Source: Frankiales bacterium
GTDB taxonomy: Bacteria > Actinomycetota > Actinomycetes > JAFAQI01
DNA: 64,000 bases
Assembly: GCA_025980465.1 (NCBI GenBank)
Contig: JAICXJ010000005.1
Span: 57,136 to 121,135 of the forward strand
Direction: 5' to 3'
Part shown: positions 10,555-20,435 of the stretch, piece after piece
Layout: every line of letters starts with the position of its first letter
Position numbering within the stretch: the first letter of the stretch is position 1
Position numbers and translations under genes: made by a program
Notes under the pieces: generated by a model
Seen by the model: the letters and a program-made list of their open reading frames with translations, nothing else
Databases searched by the model: none
Told to the model about the DNA's origin: nothing

Positions 10555-11835
10555 TCAAACCGGGTCGGGCGGGTCCTGGACCGCCCCCGTGATCAACACC
10601 GTCCCGACCTGGTTACGCCGGCCCTTCGCGCTTTCGGCAGCGAAGGTGAGGCCTTGCACTTCCACCTTTGCGCCGGGGATCGGCACCCGGCCGAGCTCGT
10701 TCGCAAGCAACCCGCCGACGGTCTCCACATCGGCCAGGTTGAACCTGACGTCGAACAACTCCTCCAGGTCGTCGATCGGCAGCCGCACGTTGACGCGGAT
10801 CGACCCGTCGTCGAGCTCCTCGATCCGCGGCGCCTCCCGGTCGTACTCGTCGGCGATCTCGCCGACGATCTCCTCGAGGATGTCCTCGATCGTCGCGAGC
10901 CCGGCCGTTCCGCCGTACTCGTCGATGACGATCGCGACGTGAACCTGCTTGGTCTGCATCTCGCGAAGCAGCTCATCGACCGGCTTCGAGTCGGGGATGA
11001 AGTACGGCGTACGCATGACGTCCTCTACCAGCTCGCTGCCGGCGTGGTCGGCATCCTGGGTACGACGGGCGAGGTCCTTGAGGTAGACCACGCCGACAAT
11101 GTCGTCCTCGTTGTCGCCGATCACCGGGATGCGCGAGAAGCCACTGCGCAGCGCCAGCGAGAGTCCCTGCCGGACCGTCTTTCCGCTCTCGATCCAGACC
11201 ATGTCGGTCCGGGGGACCATGACCTCGCGGACGAGCGTCTCGCCGAGCTCGAACACCGAATGGATCATCTCCCGCTCACTGCTCTCGATGAGCTGGCTCT
11301 CTTCGGCGCGATCGACCAGATCGCGTAGCTCAGCTTCGGAGGTGAGACCGGAGTCGCGCGGGAGCTTTCCGGGGATCAAGGCACTGCCGAGACCTATCAA
11401 CAGGTCCGGGATCGGACCCAGGATGCGCGTGAGAGACAGCACGAGTGCGGCTGAGGCGAGTGCCACGCCGTCGGCATGTTGCCGGCCGAACGCCCGGGCA
11501 CCCACTCCGACCCCGACGTAATGGATCGTCGCCATGCCGAGGCCGGCGATGAGCACCGCCTGCCAGCCACCGAGCCGCCGGTCGACCACCACCGCCGCGA
11601 GTGTCGTCGCGATCATCTCGGCTGAGGTGCGCACCAGCAGCAAGACATTCAACGGACCGCCGGCGTCGGCGACCACGCCGGCGAGCCGCTTCGCTCCTCG
11701 CCGGCGGTCTCGGACCAGCCCCTCGACCCGAAGCCGTGAAACATGGGCGATCGCGGATTCGCTGGCCCCGAGTACGCCGGCAACGAGGACCAGGAGACCC
11801 GCACCGACGAGCGCCCAGGCGTCAGTGACAGTCAT
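10555..11835 (-). CDS. CNNM/hemolysin-C family transporter with CBS domains
   Basis: DUF21-type TM region, CBS pair, VMVPRTDMVWIESGKTVRQGL, IVIDEYGGTAGLATIEDILEEIVGEI, C-terminal CorC_HlyC domain. Confidence 0.93.
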   Translation of the reverse strand: MTVTDAWALVGAGLLVLVAGVLGASESAIAHVSRLRVEGLVRDRRRGAKRLAGVVADAGGPLNVLLLVRTSAEMIATTLAAVVVDRRLGGWQAVLIAGLGMATIHYVGVGVGARAFGRQHADGVALASAALVLSLTRILGPIPDLLIGLGSALIPGKLPRDSGLTSEAELRDLVDRAEESQLIESSEREMIHSVFELGETLVREVMVPRTDMVWIESGKTVRQGLSLALRSGFSRIPVIGDNEDDIVGVVYLKDLARRTQDADHAGSELVEDVMRTPYFIPDSKPVDELLREMQTKQVHVAIVIDEYGGTAGLATIEDILEEIVGEIADEYDREAPRIEELDDGSIRVNVRLPIDDLEELFDVRFNLADVETVGGLLANELGRVPIPGAKVEVQGLTFAAESAKGRRNQVGTVLITGAVQDPPDPV

Positions 11836-12296
11836 TGGGCCTGCTGCGTCCAGCCCGCGAGAATCCGGGTCTGCAGGCCGAACATCTCGCGTTCCTCGCT
11901 GTCGTTGCCGTGGTCGTAGCCGAGCAGGTGCAGGATGCCGTGGGTGCAGAGCAGCTGTAGCTCTGCCTCGAGCGAGTGCCCCGCTTGCTTGGCCTGGCTG
12001 TCGGCGACAACCGGGCACAACACGACATCACCGAGCAGCGTCGGCGGAAGGTCCTTGCTGTCGAGGTCATCACGCTGGTCGTTGAGCTCGTCCATCGGAA
12101 ACGCCAGTACGTCGGTCGGACCGGGCATCTTCATGAAGTGCTGGTGAAGCGCCGTCATCGCCTCCACATCGACGAGCCGGATCGACAGCTCGACCAAGGG
12201 GTGCACCTTCATCTCGGTGAGGACGTGCCGAGCAAGCTGCTCGAGCCTGCGTTCGTCGACGGCCACGCCGGACTCGTTGGCGATCTCGATGCTCAT
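11832..12296 (-). CDS. ybeY: rRNA maturation RNase YbeY
   Basis: MSIEIANESGVAVDERRLEQLARHVL, CTHGILHLLGYDHGNDSEEREMF (H-G-x-LHLxGYDH zinc motif). Confidence 0.95.
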   Translation of the reverse strand: MSIEIANESGVAVDERRLEQLARHVLTEMKVHPLVELSIRLVDVEAMTALHQHFMKMPGPTDVLAFPMDELNDQRDDLDSKDLPPTLLGDVVLCPVVADSQAKQAGHSLEAELQLLCTHGILHLLGYDHGNDSEEREMFGLQTRILAGWTQQAQ

Positions 12297-12309
12297 CGTC
12301 GTCGGAAGG

Positions 12310-13347
12310 CTAGCGACCGCGCGACTGACGTCGCTGCTGCGCCGGCCGCGTGGACTGCTGTTGCTGCGCACTCTGCTCGGCGTCGTACTTGGCGTACGCA
12401 TCCACGATCTCGCCGACCAGCTTGTGCCTGACCACGTCGTGCGAGGTGAGGTAGCAGAAATGGACGTCGCGCATCCCATCCAAGATCGACTGCACGATGC
12501 GAAGCCCGCTGTGTGAGCCGGCCGGCAGGTCGATCTGCGTGACGTCGCCGGTGATGACCATCTTCGAGCCGAACCCGAGCCTGGTGAGGAACATCTTCAT
12601 CTGCTCGGGCGAGGTGTTCTGCGCCTCGTCGAGAATTACGAAGGAATCGTTGACCGACCGACCGCGCATGTATCCGAGCGGCGCGACCTCGATGACACCG
12701 GAGGCCATCAGCCGCGGGATCGAGTCAGGGTCGACCATGTCGTGCAACGCGTCGTAGAGCGGCCGTAGGTAGGGGTCGATCTTCTCGCTGAGAGTTCCGG
12801 GCAGGAAGCCGAGCCGCTCCCCGGCCTCGACCGCAGGCCGGGTCAGGATGATCCGGTTGACCAGCTTCGACTGCAGTGCCTGCACGGCCTTCGCCATGGC
12901 CAGGTAGGTCTTTCCAGTACCGGCCGGCCCGATGCCGAAGGTGATGGTGTGTTGGTCGATCGCGTCGACGTACCGCTTCTGGTTCAGCGTCTTGGGCCGC
13001 ACGGTACGGCCCCGGCTCGAGATGATGTTCATCGAGAGCACCTCGGCCGGGCTCTCCTCGGTCTGCTGCCGCAGCATCGCCAGCGACCGCTGAACCGCGT
13101 CGGCGGTGAGCACCTGGCCGGTATCGAGCAGCTTGATCAGCTGCTCGAACAGCTGCGTGGCGAGCTCCACCTCGTCAGGTGGCCCGGACAGCGTGATCTC
13201 GTTGCCGCGGACGTGGATGTCGCAGTGCAGCGAGGCCTCGATGATGCGCAGTAACTCGTCGCTGGACCCGAGCAGGGTGACCATGCTGTGCGCGCCGGGC
13301 ACGACGATGCGCGTCGTCGTCGATGTTGCTCGTTGGCCGTTCGCCAT
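12310..13347 (-). CDS. phoH: PhoH family ATPase
   Basis: [63 protein letters not shown]. Confidence 0.95.
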   Translation of the reverse strand: MANGQRATSTTTRIVVPGAHSMVTLLGSSDELLRIIEASLHCDIHVRGNEITLSGPPDEVELATQLFEQLIKLLDTGQVLTADAVQRSLAMLRQQTEESPAEVLSMNIISSRGRTVRPKTLNQKRYVDAIDQHTITFGIGPAGTGKTYLAMAKAVQALQSKLVNRIILTRPAVEAGERLGFLPGTLSEKIDPYLRPLYDALHDMVDPDSIPRLMASGVIEVAPLGYMRGRSVNDSFVILDEAQNTSPEQMKMFLTRLGFGSKMVITGDVTQIDLPAGSHSGLRIVQSILDGMRDVHFCYLTSHDVVRHKLVGEIVDAYAKYDAEQSAQQQQSTRPAQQRRQSRGR

Positions 13348-13392
13348 GTCTGGATTCAGTCTAGGACGCAAGCCGCCTGATGATCGTCGCGA

Positions 13393-13743
13393 TCAGCCGG
13401 GTGGCCAGCCCATCGGTCGGCCTCCGAGGACGTGGACGTGAGCGTGGAAAACGGTCTGATGCGCCTGCGCGCCGGTGTTCGCGACCAGTCGATAGCCGCT
13501 CTCCGCGATGCCCTCGGTGGCAGCCACCTCGCTGCAGAGCCGGAACAGATCCCCGGCGTCGACATCACCGGCTGCGGCAACCTCGCCGACGTTCTGGTAG
13601 TGCTCACGCGGGATGACCAGCACATGGGTCGGCGCCTGCGGATTGACGTCACGGAACGCGATCGCGGTGTCGGACTCGGCGACGATGTCGGCAGCGATGT
13701 CACCGGCCACGATCTTGCAGAACAAGCAGTCGGGATCAGACAT
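13393..13743 (-). CDS. histidine triad (HIT) nucleotide-binding protein
   Basis: MSDPDCLFCKIVAGDI...QTVFHAHVHVLGGRPMGWPPG. Confidence 0.95.
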   Translation of the reverse strand: MSDPDCLFCKIVAGDIAADIVAESDTAIAFRDVNPQAPTHVLVIPREHYQNVGEVAAAGDVDAGDLFRLCSEVAATEGIAESGYRLVANTGAQAHQTVFHAHVHVLGGRPMGWPPG

Positions 13744-13765
13744 GGCCGCAGCCTATTAGTGAGGC

Positions 13766-14485
13766 TCACTGCCAGCGGCAGCGTGCGGACATGACTGCGA
13801 GGGCAGCGATGCCGGCGGTCCCACTGCGCAACACGGTGTCGCCCAGCCTGACGATGCGGCCGCCGACATCGTGAAGCGCCTGCAGCTCGTCGTCGCTGAT
13901 CCCGCCCTCTGGCCCCACGACGATGACGACTTCGCCCGCTGCCGGCACCTCGATCGCCGCGAGCGAGTCGCTCGACGACTCGTGAAGTACGACGCCGAGC
14001 GTCGCATTGCGCAACCGTTCCGCGACGGCCGCGGTGGTCGCCGGCCCCGACACCTCAGGCCACCAAGCGCGCCGTGACTGCTTGGCGGCCGCAGCCACTG
14101 TCGACTGCCACTTCGCGGCACTACGGTCGGTCCACTTCGCGATGCTGCGCGCCGCTGTCCAGCCGACGACCTCATCGACTCCGACTTCGGTCATCGCCTC
14201 GATCGCGCTCTCGTCGCGACCACCCTTGGCCAAGGCCTGCACCACCACCAGCCGCGGCGTCGGCACAGGCACGCGCTCGACCGAATCGATCATCACGTCG
14301 AGCTCGCCCCGGCGAACGGTCACGATCTCACCGCGAGCCAAGAGACCGGCACCGTCAGTGAGCCAGACCGGCTCGCCGACCTGCAGCCGCATCGCGTCAG
14401 CGGCGTGACGTCCCTCGGGCCCGCCGAGGGTGACCTGCGTGCCGCCGGTCACACCGACGGCCGCGCGGAACAGTGGCGGAGTCAC
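13766..14485 (-). CDS. rsmE: 16S rRNA (uracil(1498)-N(3))-methyltransferase
   Basis: ALAKGGRDESAIEAMTEVGVDEVVGWTAARSIAKW, IVVGPEGGISDDEL, LGDTVLRSGTAGIAALAVM. Confidence 0.93.
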   Translation of the reverse strand: MTPPLFRAAVGVTGGTQVTLGGPEGRHAADAMRLQVGEPVWLTDGAGLLARGEIVTVRRGELDVMIDSVERVPVPTPRLVVVQALAKGGRDESAIEAMTEVGVDEVVGWTAARSIAKWTDRSAAKWQSTVAAAAKQSRRAWWPEVSGPATTAAVAERLRNATLGVVLHESSSDSLAAIEVPAAGEVVIVVGPEGGISDDELQALHDVGGRIVRLGDTVLRSGTAGIAALAVMSARCRWQ

Positions 14486-14497
14486 CGCAATGCTCGA

Positions 14498-15646
14498 CTA
14501 CTTGAACGCGTCGCGCAGCCGGGAGAACAACCCTTGACCATTGTCGCTGGACGCATTGCTCACGGTGATCTGCGGCGTCTGTTCACCGCGAACCCTCGCG
14601 AGCTCCCGCAGCAGCCGCTCCTGCTCCTCGTCGAGCTTTGACGGCGTGACGACGTCGTAGTGCACATGCAGGTCGCCACGGCCCACGCCGCGATTGAGAT
14701 GAGGCACGCCGCGACCGCGCAGTGTGGCGACCGATCCGGCCTGGGTGCCCGGCCTGATCACGAGCCGCTCCTCGCCGTCGAGGGTCTCAAGCGTCACCTC
14801 CGTGCCGAGCGCGGCCGCCGTCATCGGCAGCTCGACCCGACAATGCAGGTCGTCGCCGTCGCGGGTGAACGCCGGGTGCTCCCGCTCCCGGATCTCGACG
14901 TAGAGGTCGCCGGCCGGGCCACCCCCCGGACCAACCTCGCCCTCGCCGGACAGCCGTAGGCGCATCCCGTCCTCGACACCGGCCGGCACCTTGACGGTGA
15001 CGGTACGACGCGCGCGCACCCGGCCGTCGCCGCCGCAGTCCGGACATGGGTTGCGGATCTTCGATCCGACGCCGCCACAGTCCGGACATGGTCGCGCTGT
15101 CACGAGTTGACCGAGGAATGATCGTTGAACCGACTGCACCTCGCCTCGTCCGCCGCAGGTGCGACAGGTCTCGGGGTGGGTGCCCGCCGCTGTGCCGGCG
15201 CCGTCACAGGTCGCACAGCGGATCGCAGTGTCGAGGGTCAGGTCGCGCGTGGTGCCGAACGCGGTGTCGGCCAAGTCGAGCTCGATGCGGATCAGGGCAT
15301 CCGCGCCCGGGCGGACCCGGGACCGCGGGCTACGGGTCGCGCCCATTCCCGTCGCGCCGCCGAAGAACGCGTCCATGATGTCGGCGAAGCCGCCGAACGG
15401 TCCCGCCGCCGCGCCGGCGCCGCCGGACTGCAGCGGATCACCGCCGAGGTCGACGATCTGGCGCTTCTGCGGATCCGACAGCACCTCGTATGCGGCTGTG
15501 ACGTCCTTGAAGCGCTCCTGCGCCTCCTCGCTCGGATTCACGTCAGGGTGCAGCTCGCGGGCGAGTCGGCGGTAGGCCTTCTTGATCTCGTCGGCAGAGG
15601 CGTTCTGACGCACGCCGAGGATGCCGTAGTAGTCGCGGGGAGGCAT
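14498..15646 (-). CDS. dnaJ: chaperone protein DnaJ
   Basis: J domain with HPD, four CxxCxGxG-type zinc repeats ([32 protein letters not shown]). Confidence 0.96.
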   Translation of the reverse strand: MPPRDYYGILGVRQNASADEIKKAYRRLARELHPDVNPSEEAQERFKDVTAAYEVLSDPQKRQIVDLGGDPLQSGGAGAAAGPFGGFADIMDAFFGGATGMGATRSPRSRVRPGADALIRIELDLADTAFGTTRDLTLDTAIRCATCDGAGTAAGTHPETCRTCGGRGEVQSVQRSFLGQLVTARPCPDCGGVGSKIRNPCPDCGGDGRVRARRTVTVKVPAGVEDGMRLRLSGEGEVGPGGGPAGDLYVEIREREHPAFTRDGDDLHCRVELPMTAAALGTEVTLETLDGEERLVIRPGTQAGSVATLRGRGVPHLNRGVGRGDLHVHYDVVTPSKLDEEQERLLRELARVRGEQTPQITVSNASSDNGQGLFSRLRDAFK

Positions 15647-15654
15647 GAGTCGCG

Positions 15655-16683
15655 TCAGCCTTCGGCCAAGATATGACCGACATAACGCGCGACCGCACGC
15701 ACCGCGGCCATCGCGCCCGGATAGTCCATGCGGGTCGGGCCGACGACACCGAGTGACGCGAGCGCGCCGGCGGACTCTGCGCCGTACCCAGTCGACACGA
15801 CCGATGCGGCGCGCAACCCCTCGTGCGGGTTCTCGCCCCCGATGCTCACGTGCACGATCTGCTGGTCGCTCTCACCGAACAAGCGGAGCAGCACGACGTG
15901 CTCCTCGAGCGCCTCGAGCACCGGCTGGAGCGTGCCCGGGAAGTCGAGAGCGCCGCCTCGGGCGAGGTTGGCGGTGCCGGCCATCACGACCCGCTCATCG
16001 ACGTGCTCGACAAGGGTTTCGAGCACAGTCGACAACACCGCGATCACCGACGCGCGCATCGCCGGCGAAACGGTCGCCGGCAAGTCAGCGACAAGTGTGG
16101 CGGCGTCGGTCAGCGGATGGCCGGCGATCCGCGCATTGAATGCGGTGCGCAGGTCGGCCACCGACTCCTCGGTCAGTGGGTCGGGCAACTCGAGCACCCG
16201 CTGCTCGACCCGGCCGGTGTCGGTGATCAGCACGATCATCAGCCGCGTCTCCGACAGCCGAACGATCTCGAGGTGCCGGACCGCGGACCGGGTCAGCGAC
16301 GGGTACTGGACGATCGCAACCTGGCGGGTGAGTTGCGCAAGCAGTCGCACCGTCCGGTTGACCACGTCGTCAAGCCCGACCGCTCCGTGAAGGAACTCGT
16401 CGATCGCGCGGCGCTCCGCCGCACTCAGCGGCTTGACCGTCGACAGCTTGTCGACGAACAACCGGTAGCCCTTGTCCGTCGGCACCCGCCCGGCGCTGGT
16501 GTGGGGCTGGGTGATGTAGCCCTCTTCCTCCAGCGCGCCCATGTCGTTGCGAATGGTCGCGGGCGACACCCCGAGTTGGTGTCGTTCGACAAGTGCTTTC
16601 GAACCCACCGGTTCGTTGGTCGAGACGTAGTCCTCGACGATGGCGCGCAGCACGTCGAGCTTTCGATCGTCGAGCACGCACAC
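15655..16683 (-). CDS. hrcA: heat-inducible transcriptional repressor HrcA
   Basis: [75 protein letters not shown]. Confidence 0.96.
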   Translation of the reverse strand: MCVLDDRKLDVLRAIVEDYVSTNEPVGSKALVERHQLGVSPATIRNDMGALEEEGYITQPHTSAGRVPTDKGYRLFVDKLSTVKPLSAAERRAIDEFLHGAVGLDDVVNRTVRLLAQLTRQVAIVQYPSLTRSAVRHLEIVRLSETRLMIVLITDTGRVEQRVLELPDPLTEESVADLRTAFNARIAGHPLTDAATLVADLPATVSPAMRASVIAVLSTVLETLVEHVDERVVMAGTANLARGGALDFPGTLQPVLEALEEHVVLLRLFGESDQQIVHVSIGGENPHEGLRAASVVSTGYGAESAGALASLGVVGPTRMDYPGAMAAVRAVARYVGHILAEG

Positions 16684-16693
16684 CTCCCGACTG

Positions 16694-16720
16694 CTGGCAC
16701 TCGCCGTCGTTGAGTGCCAA
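16694..16720 (-). promoter_or_regulatory. CIRCE element (HrcA operator)
   Basis: Minus strand TTGGCACTC-N9-GAGTGCCAG, matching CIRCE TTAGCACTC-N9-GAGTGCTAA with minor changes, 11 bp upstream of the hrcA start. Confidence 0.92.
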
Positions 16721-16953
16721 GTGTACGGCGCAGCCGGCCGGTCGCCGGGTTCATGGCGTGGTGGGTGCTGATTGACACCGTCGGCAACAAGACCGGCACG
16801 CCCGCGCGACGGTTCACGAGATGAGCGCCGCCGCCGCGGGCGAGCTCACCCGCTACCAACGATTCGGAAACCTCGCGGCCGCCCTCGAGCCGATGTTGGT
16901 CCGGCTCGAGCTCGCCGACTGAGGTAGGACGCGGCGCAACGACAGACCAAACC

Positions 16954-18174
16954 TCACTCGACAAGCTCGCGGATCACGGCGTCCGCGAGCAGCCGCCCAG
17001 TGGTGGTGAGGACGACCACCCCCGCCGCCATCGCCGCAGCGTCGACCAGCCCGTCCGCGACGGCGCGGCGGGCCGCCGCCACAGCGCCACGACCAAGTGC
17101 GGCGGTTGGCAGCCCGTCCTTGAGCCGCACTCGCAGCATGATGCGCTCGACCTCACGCTCGGCGGCGCTCAGCACCTCCCGTGCGGCTGCCGGCGACTTG
17201 CCCACCGCGAGGCGTTCGCTGTAGTCGCGAGGGTGTTTGACGTTCCACCACCGCACCCCGCCGACGTGACTATGAGCGCCCGGACCGATCCCCCACCAGT
17301 CACCGCCTGACCAGTACAGAAGGTTGTGACGCGAGCGAGAGGCATCGCTTCGTGCCCAGTTCGACACCTCATACCAGCCGAGGCCAGCCGCAGTCAGGAC
17401 CGCATCAGCCATCAGGTAGCGATCGGCGAGCCGGTCATCGTCGGGCATCGGAAGCTCGCCGCGGGCCACCCGCGCCGCCAGCCGGGTGCCGGGCTCGACG
17501 ATGAGCGAGTATGCCGACACATGGTCGACGCCGGTGTCGATCGCGGCCTGCAGCGACGCCCGCCAATCGGCCTCGCTCTCACCCGGTGTGCCGTAGATCA
17601 AGTCGACGTTGATGTGCTCGAAGCCGGCCGAGCGAGCCAGCCTGACCGCCTCCGCCGCGCGACCCGGAGTGTGCACCCGGTCGAGTGTGGCCAGGACATG
17701 AGTGGCGCTCGACTGCATGCCGAAGCTGATCCGGGTGAAGCCGCCGGCTCGTAACTCGGTCAGTGATTCGGCAGTGACTGATTCCGGATTGGCCTCGGTC
17801 GTGATCTCGGCGCCCCGGGCGAGACCGAACTCCTTGTCGATGCGCTGCACCAGCCCGACCAGGTCGGCAGCGGGCAGCAGCGTCGGCGTGCCGCCACCGA
17901 CGAACACGGTGTCGACCGGCACCTCACGCGATCCGAGGACCCGGCGCGCGAGCCCGATCTCAGCGGCTGCCGTTTCGGCGTACCCGGCCTGGGATGCACC
18001 GCCGCCGAGCTCGGTCGCGGTGAAGGTGTTGAAATCGCAGTAGCCGCAGCGGCTGGCGCAGAACGGGACATGCACATAGATCCCGAACGGTCCCTCGCCG
18101 CACGCCGCGAGCACCGACGCCGGCAGTTCGCCGGACGCCGGAGCCGGGTCACCATCAGGTTGCTGCGCCACCAC
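16954..18174 (-). CDS. hemW: radical SAM heme chaperone HemW (coproporphyrinogen III oxidase-like)
   Basis: YVHVPFCASRCGYCDFNTFT radical-SAM CxxxCxxC, VFVGGGTPTLLP, HINVDLIYGTPGE. Confidence 0.93.
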   Translation of the reverse strand: MVAQQPDGDPAPASGELPASVLAACGEGPFGIYVHVPFCASRCGYCDFNTFTATELGGGASQAGYAETAAAEIGLARRVLGSREVPVDTVFVGGGTPTLLPAADLVGLVQRIDKEFGLARGAEITTEANPESVTAESLTELRAGGFTRISFGMQSSATHVLATLDRVHTPGRAAEAVRLARSAGFEHINVDLIYGTPGESEADWRASLQAAIDTGVDHVSAYSLIVEPGTRLAARVARGELPMPDDDRLADRYLMADAVLTAAGLGWYEVSNWARSDASRSRHNLLYWSGGDWWGIGPGAHSHVGGVRWWNVKHPRDYSERLAVGKSPAAAREVLSAAEREVERIMLRVRLKDGLPTAALGRGAVAAARRAVADGLVDAAAMAAGVVVLTTTGRLLADAVIRELVE

Positions 18175-18198
18175 TCCAGTGTGAGGGCGGTGGGCGGG

Positions 18199-18849
18199 TC
18201 AGCCGCCGGAGGGCATCGGGGGCAATGGGAATCCGAATGCGCCGTATTGAACCGCACGGGCTCCCTTCGGCCGCTTCGAGATGTCGAGCGTCCGTTCCCG
18301 ATAGAGGCTGTCAATGAGGTCCCGGGACTGGCGACCGAGGTCCTCGAGCTCGTCCGGTGTGAGGTACAGCAACGAGGCGTTGGTGAACCCGACCCGCCAC
18401 TCCTCGGGTTCATTGTGACCTGTCGCCAGGAACTGACGCACCCGCGCGAACACCCGCTCGACGGACATCTCCGCGAACGCCTGCGCGGCGGCCAGGCCTT
18501 CCTGCTCCTGCTCGCGCAGGTCGAGTGACTCACCCAATGCCACGCGTCGCCACGGCCGAGCCCGACCGGTGCTGCCCGGTACCTCCTCGACGAAGCCGTA
18601 CTTCGCCAGCGTTCGGAAATGGAACGAGCAGTTGGCGGGCGACTCCCCCACGATCTCCGCCGCCTCGGTTGCGGTCAGCGGGCCCTCGCGCATGAGTGCT
18701 TCGAGCAGCGCGATGCGCACCGGATGAGCAAGGGCGCGGACCGCCTTCGGATCGGTGAGCTGCTTGACCCCGCTGTCACGCGCGACCTGCGTCGGCCGGT
18801 CCGATCGCTTCGCGGCCGGCTTCCTGGCGGGCGAGGCCTTCGCGCTCAT
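18199..18849 (-). CDS. ArsR-type winged-helix transcriptional regulator
   Basis: KQLTDPKAVRALAHPVRIALLEALMREGPLTATEAAEIVGESPANCSFHFRTLAKYGFVEEV. Confidence 0.88.
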   Translation of the reverse strand: MSAKASPARKPAAKRSDRPTQVARDSGVKQLTDPKAVRALAHPVRIALLEALMREGPLTATEAAEIVGESPANCSFHFRTLAKYGFVEEVPGSTGRARPWRRVALGESLDLREQEQEGLAAAQAFAEMSVERVFARVRQFLATGHNEPEEWRVGFTNASLLYLTPDELEDLGRQSRDLIDSLYRERTLDISKRPKGARAVQYGAFGFPLPPMPSGG

Positions 18850-19058
18850 CGCGACACCGCCGGCCCGGTCGCCAGCCGCAGACCAAAGGTCACCAACCAC
18901 CAACCGGCCCGCCTCCGGACCCGGCCGGGGGAGCGAGTGCGAGCCTCCCGCCGGGCGAGCTGGGAGCAACCGCGGCCGGCTTTTCGGGCCGTGGCGTCGC
19001 GATGCAAGTCGGCGATGTGCTCCGCGGCCACCGCCGCAATGAGGTGCGGATTCTGCAT
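18846..19058 (-). CDS. small Arg-rich protein with C-terminal hydrophobic segment
   Basis: MQNPHLIAAVAAEHIADLHRDATARKAGRGCSQLARREARTRSPGRVRRRAGWWLVTFGLRLATGPAVSR; stop overlaps regulator start by 4 nt (ATGA). Confidence 0.6.
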   Translation of the reverse strand: MQNPHLIAAVAAEHIADLHRDATARKAGRGCSQLARREARTRSPGRVRRRAGWWLVTFGLRLATGPAVSR

Positions 19059-19067
19059 CACAACAAC

Positions 19068-19107
19068 CCTTTCGAAAGAACCATTTAGAAAATAATCTTT
19101 CGAAAGG
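19068..19107. promoter_or_regulatory. duplicated palindromic operator candidate (two CTTTCGAAAG boxes)
   Basis: CCTTTCGAAAGA at 19068-19079 and its exact reverse complement TCTTTCGAAAGG at 19096-19107, directly upstream of the small-protein/ArsR operon start. Confidence 0.7.
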
Positions 19108-19173
19108 CTCGTTGTCAAGCGCTCCTCACCGGGATCGACACAACCTGACGATCACCTCGGGCGTCTCAGCACC

Positions 19174-19821
19174 ATGATCAAGACCTTGGGGGCCGTGGCC
19201 ACTCTCGCCGCGGTAGTCGCAACGGGGTGCAGCACCACAACCGCGCGGGTGATCTCGACCAAGCCCGCTGCGAACCACCACACGTCCACGAACTCACCAA
19301 CCAGGTCCAAGGCGGGGGGAATCGTCGAGTCCTCCGCCACCGCCGGTGGCACGACGTACCGGCTCGTCTACCGCCACACCGGGTGCCCCGGGCCTTGCAA
19401 CCCGCTGTTACAGGCCGCGCCGGCAGGGACCACTACCTGGACGACTCTGCGTCATGTCACGAGCGGCTTCGCTGCCTCCGTAGCGGCAGGCAGGTCGCTG
19501 GTCGTCGTCACCGTCTTCGGCCATCCGGCCGGCGGGGCCTCGGACGCACACGCCAGCTACCTGATCTCCTCCGACCGCGGTACGACGTGGCGGACCCGAT
19601 CCGATCCCTGCGGCGGGAGCGGAATGCAGGAATGGGACACCTCCAACCTGGCCGTGTCCGGCCACTCGATCGCCGCGTTGTGCGAACGACGGCAGGCGCC
19701 GCCGACCTACGCACTCGTGATCTCTCACGACGCTGGCGCGACGTTCTCGGCACGCCAGCCGGTGGCCGGCGGGGCACCGGTCGGCCGGCGCTGGCTTCGC
19801 CAGCAGCTGTCGGCGAGCTGA
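19174..19821 (+). CDS. secreted lipoprotein, BNR/sialidase-repeat-like, possibly truncated
   Basis: MIKTLGAVATLAAVVATGCSTTT lipobox; two BNR-like motifs (SSDRGTTWRT, SHDAGATFSA); unexpected short C terminus. Confidence 0.65.
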   Translation: MIKTLGAVATLAAVVATGCSTTTARVISTKPAANHHTSTNSPTRSKAGGIVESSATAGGTTYRLVYRHTGCPGPCNPLLQAAPAGTTTWTTLRHVTSGFAASVAAGRSLVVVTVFGHPAGGASDAHASYLISSDRGTTWRTRSDPCGGSGMQEWDTSNLAVSGHSIAALCERRQAPPTYALVISHDAGATFSARQPVAGGAPVGRRWLRQQLSAS

Positions 19822-19905
19822 AAAATACGTCCAGGCGATAGCGCATCCTGCGGACACATGGGAATCTGGCGTCGAAATCTCCCAGGCGCATAGAAGGGCA
19901 ACCAC

Positions 19906-20388
19906 ATGAACCGGCCGATCGCTCTCGCCGCCGGCGCGCTCGTCACGCTCGCCGCCGGCACCGTTGTCGCGACAACCGCAGCCGCCACCGGTACCACGAC
20001 CACTCTGAAGGTCACCGGCACCGAGCTGAGTCACACCCAATTCAGCACCACGACCGAGAGCGAGGCAGACCTGCTGCACCTGCCGAACACCTCGATCAGC
20101 AACAAGGGTGCCCTCGGCAAGAAGGCCGGCTACGCGACCGAGAGTTGCGTCGCCGGCCCCAGCAGTGACGTGTGCGCGGTGGCGATCGCCCTCAAAAGGG
20201 GAATTCTCTTCGGTCGCTACGCCTTCCCGATCAGCGGCGGCATCGCCTCGTCATTCGCGCACGGCAAGATCCTCGGCGGGTTGAACGCCTACAAGAACGC
20301 CACCGGCACCATCACGCTGCGCACCCATCCGGCGACCCCGGACTCCCCGGCGACCGGCAGCTGGGTCATCACGTACACGCTGCCCTGA
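19906..20388 (+). CDS. secreted protein, allene-oxide-cyclase/dirigent-barrel-like
   Basis: Signal peptide MNRPIALAAGALVTLAAGTVVATTAAA; body resembles bacterial AOC-barrel/dirigent-like proteins (GGLNAYKNATGTITLRT). Confidence 0.6.
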   Translation: MNRPIALAAGALVTLAAGTVVATTAAATGTTTTLKVTGTELSHTQFSTTTESEADLLHLPNTSISNKGALGKKAGYATESCVAGPSSDVCAVAIALKRGILFGRYAFPISGGIASSFAHGKILGGLNAYKNATGTITLRTHPATPDSPATGSWVITYTLP

Positions 20389-20435
20389 CCATTAACCGCT
20401 GCGACCGGACTGCCACGACGGCGGCTAGCCGCCGC

